Shown here: one piece after another, positions 63,900 through 64,000 of the stretch | Layout of the letters: the number at the start of each line of letters is the position of its first letter | Position numbering within the stretch: position 1 is the first letter of the stretch | NCBI RefSeq assembly: GCF_023276435.1 | Contig: NZ_JALLPO010000003.1 | Location: forward strand, 219,560 to 283,559 | DNA: 64,000 nt | DNA from: Sphaerisporangium perillae | GTDB taxonomy: Bacteria > Actinomycetota > Actinomycetes > Streptosporangiales > Streptosporangiaceae | Reading direction: 5' to 3' | Program-made: the position numbers and the translations under genes | The notes under the pieces: model-generated | Databases searched by the model: none | What the model was told of the DNA's origin: nothing | Seen by the model: the letters and a program-made list of their open reading frames with translations, nothing else

Positions 63900-64000
63900 G
63901 GTCAAGTCCTCGGCCTATTAGTACCGGTCAGCTCCACACCTTACGATGCTTCCACCTCCGGCCTATCAACCCAGTCGTCTACTGGGAGCCTTACCCCCTC
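63900..64000 (-). rRNA. rrl: 23S ribosomal RNA, 3' end (partial)
   Basis: The minus strand reads GAGGGGGTAAGGCTCCCAG then ACGACTGGGTTGATAGGCCGG and ends GGCCGAGGACTTGACC, the conserved 3' terminal region of actinobacterial 23S rRNA. The gene continues past the right edge, and the exact 3' end is approximate. Confidence 0.95.

Overview
The window is 64 kb of very high-GC DNA from an actinobacterium. C- or G-ending codons dominate, GTG and TTG starts are frequent, and many gene joints are ATGA or GTGA overlaps. The core gene order (folC, ndk, mreBCD-mrdA-rodA, radical-SAM pair, rne, rplU, rpmA, obg, proB, proA, then nadD-rsfS) is the usual actinobacterial one. A filamentous Streptosporangiales-type genus would fit, but that placement is inference from gene content and style only.

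Layout. 1-430: a headless TetR-family remnant and a leader. 431-2904: an ATP-grasp ligase and a flavoprotein, translationally coupled, pathway unknown. 2909-12925 and 13222-27088: a C2/C1 acid island. It holds an aldehyde dehydrogenase, glyoxylate carboligase, tartronate semialdehyde reductase, hydroxypyruvate isomerase, a sucCD pair, two OxlT-type transporters flanking a GntR/FCD regulator, a fused NDP-forming acyl-CoA ligase, a formyl-CoA:oxalate CoA-transferase, a ThDP-dependent acyl-CoA lyase/decarboxylase, a ketopantoate-reductase-like protein, and an NAD-linked molybdenum formate dehydrogenase with FdhD. 27175-28725: an alditol oxidase and tRNA-Ala(GGC). 29024-36536: M19 dipeptidase, M20 deacylase, GNAT acyltransferase and N-acylamino-acid racemase, then a PucR regulator and a class C-like serine hydrolase; the first four fit a D- to L-amino-acid inversion route. 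36782-63256: core genes, nearly all on the minus strand. 63585-64000: 5S rRNA and the 3' end of 23S rRNA, minus strand.

How the island should work (inference from families): oxalate enters by OxlT exchange and is activated to oxalyl-CoA by the CoA-transferase and perhaps by the NDP-forming ligases. Oxalyl-CoA is then either decarboxylated to formyl-CoA, with formate oxidised to CO2 by the formate dehydrogenase, or reduced to glyoxylate by the PanE-like protein. Glyoxylate passes through carboligase and reductase to glycerate. Short palindromes of ATAC/GTAT half-sites recur in the control regions of sucCD/oxlT, the lyase operon, the panE-like gene and the formate dehydrogenase, which suggests one GntR regulon.

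Most notable oddities: the ThDP enzyme beside frc looks more like a 2-hydroxyacyl-CoA lyase than a canonical oxalyl-CoA decarboxylase; the formate dehydrogenase large subunit is split exactly at a domain boundary, with the two halves in reversed order around a fused NuoE-NuoF-like subunit; the glyoxylate carboligase has the canonical ThDP glutamate that E. coli Gcl lacks; and a hairpin-rich element resembling IS200/IS605 ends sits directly before that gene. All assignments are from reading the sequence; no database search was run.
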